A stretch of DNA of 40,122 bases from Subtercola sp. (GTDB lineage: Bacteria; Actinomycetota; Actinomycetes; Actinomycetales; Microbacteriaceae). The notes beneath the pieces are model-generated. The model had not been told where the DNA came from. It saw only the letters and a program-made list of their open reading frames with translations, and made no database searches. Below are positions 39,389-40,122 of the stretch, piece after piece. Both the position numbers and the translations under genes were made by a program. Location: NCBI GenBank assembly GCA_025463765.1, contig JAODBC010000070.1, positions 1 through 40,122 on the forward strand, given 5' to 3'. Position 1 is the stretch's first letter; each line of letters begins with the position of its first letter.

Positions 39389-40122
39389 TCAGAGCACCCC
39401 GAGCTCGGCGAGCTGATCGATCTCGGCGCGCGAGTAGCCCAGAATCTCACCGAGCACGTACTCATTGTCTTCTCCGTACAGCGGCCCGTGCCGGTCGAGG
39501 CGTCCGCCGATGTACGGCGGCGTCGCGCTGAATTGCACGGGCACCTCCTTCACCGGCCAACGACCCATCTCGCTGTGGTCGAGTTCGACCAGCCAGCCGA
39601 GATGAGCGAGCTGAGGGTCGTTCTCGACGCGATCTTCTGCCGTTTGGCAGACTCCGGCCGCGACACCGGCGCCCTGCAGGCGGTGCATCAGGTCGAAGGG
39701 CTCCCAGGTGGCGATTTCGGTCGCGACGGCGGCTTCGGCGAGCGCCTCATTGGCTCGGCGGGCCGCGACCGTAGAGAATCGGGCATCCGTCGCCCACTCG
39801 GGGTGACCGAGTACGGTCGCGGTCGCGCGCCACTGCTTGTCGGTCTGCACCGAGAGCGCGATCCAGCGGTCGACACCAGATGCCCGAAAGGCGCCACTCG
39901 GCACGGACGCCGTATACGGCGAGCGGTTGCCGGTGCGCTGCCAGCTGCGGCCGTTCGCGCTGTGGTCGAGAATCGCGGTGCCGCTGAGGTAGATGCCGGT
40001 CTCGGTCTGCGACGAGTCGATCCAGCAGCCCAGGCCCGTGCGGTTCTGCCGGTACAGCGCCCCCATCATGGCGGTGCTCATCTGATAGGCGCCGAACCAG
40101 TCGAGGTACGAGAACCCGATGC
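39389..40122 (-). CDS. CaiB/BaiF family (family III) CoA-transferase, 5' end outside window
   Basis: The C-terminal 243 codons of a family III CoA-transferase; the gene continues past the window end. The frame stays open from the ATG at 40081 to the edge and encodes GFSYLDWFGAYQ before it, so that ATG is internal. RTGLGCWIDSSQTETGIYLSG, then GVDRWIALSVQTDKQW and GRWPVKEVPVQFSATPP, are typical. The catalytic Asp lies in the missing N-terminal half. It would move CoA between carboxylic acids. Lying upstream of the extradiol operon on the same strand, it may activate the aromatic substrate or an intermediate. Confidence 0.9.
   Translation of the reverse strand, partial: IGFSYLDWFGAYQMSTAMMGALYRQNRTGLGCWIDSSQTETGIYLSGTAILDHSANGRSWQRTGNRSPYTASVPSGAFRASGVDRWIALSVQTDKQWRATATVLGHPEWATDARFSTVAARRANEALAEAAVATEIATWEPFDLMHRLQGAGVAAGVCQTAEDRVENDPQLAHLGWLVELDHSEMGRWPVKEVPVQFSATPPYIGGRLDRHGPLYGEDNEYVLGEILGYSRAEIDQLAELGVL

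Noticed and set aside
1..40122. tRNA genes, rRNA genes, insertion sequences, integrases, riboswitches
   Set aside because: The gaps between genes are short and none contains a recognisable cloverleaf, transposase remnant with terminal repeats, or riboswitch core.

Overview
The window is GC-rich, almost fully coding DNA with frequent ATGA/GTGA start-stop overlaps. It carries a mycofactocin locus, an F420-dependent glucose-6-phosphate dehydrogenase and further F420-type flavoenzymes. Together these point to an actinobacterium; Microbacteriaceae is a plausible family, but that placement is inference. No tRNA, rRNA, CRISPR array, insertion sequence or phage gene was recognised. No gene-free stretch exceeds about 200 bases.

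Layout. (1) 1-4.7 kb: a sulfur block with a leftward NtaA/DmoA-type flavin monooxygenase, a LysR regulator and a two-domain sulfurtransferase, facing a divergent O-acetylhomoserine sulfhydrylase (metY). (2) 4.7-7.8 kb: a remnant of a HigA-type antitoxin, then an MFS efflux pump in an operon with a MarR and a TetR regulator. A large symmetric operator lies on the pump promoter. (3) 7.9-11.6 kb: thiolase and two CoA-transferase subunits (lower beta-ketoadipate type), divergent from an IclR regulator. (4) 11.7-21.7 kb: a complete mycofactocin cluster, with mftG and mftR leftward and mftA-mftB-mftC-(MoxR ATPase)-(VWA protein)-mftD-mftE-mftF rightward. (5) 21.7-24.5 kb: a TfdB-type phenol hydroxylase and a hydroxyquinol-type intradiol dioxygenase. 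(6) 24.5-26.7 kb: an Old Yellow Enzyme and F420-dependent glucose-6-phosphate dehydrogenase, leftward. (7) 26.8-31.8 kb: a ribose/AI-2-type ABC importer. (8) 31.9-34.0 kb: an F420-type LLM oxidoreductase divergent from two SnoaL/NTF2-fold proteins. (9) 34.0-35.1 kb: a palindromic repeat and a decayed AbiEii-like nucleotidyltransferase with its small partner. (10) 35.2-40.1 kb: a leftward second aromatic operon (extradiol dioxygenase, FAH-family hydrolase, second TfdB-type hydroxylase, F420/PPOX protein), preceded by a family III CoA-transferase cut by the window end.

How the parts may work together (inference): one hydroxylase plus the intradiol dioxygenase would convert a phenol to maleylacetate. 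After reduction to 3-oxoadipate, the CoA-transferase and thiolase at 7.9-10.6 kb would finish the route to central metabolism. No conventional maleylacetate reductase is visible; the adjacent ene-reductase is an obvious candidate. The second hydroxylase with the extradiol dioxygenase and FAH hydrolase looks like a parallel meta-cleavage route. Mycofactocin, F420, FAD and FMN chemistry are concentrated in about 30 kb.

A recurring oddity is short in-frame, low-complexity or tandem-repeat insertions in otherwise conserved enzymes: MftB, MftE, MftF, CoA-transferase subunit B, the second hydroxylase and a SnoaL protein.
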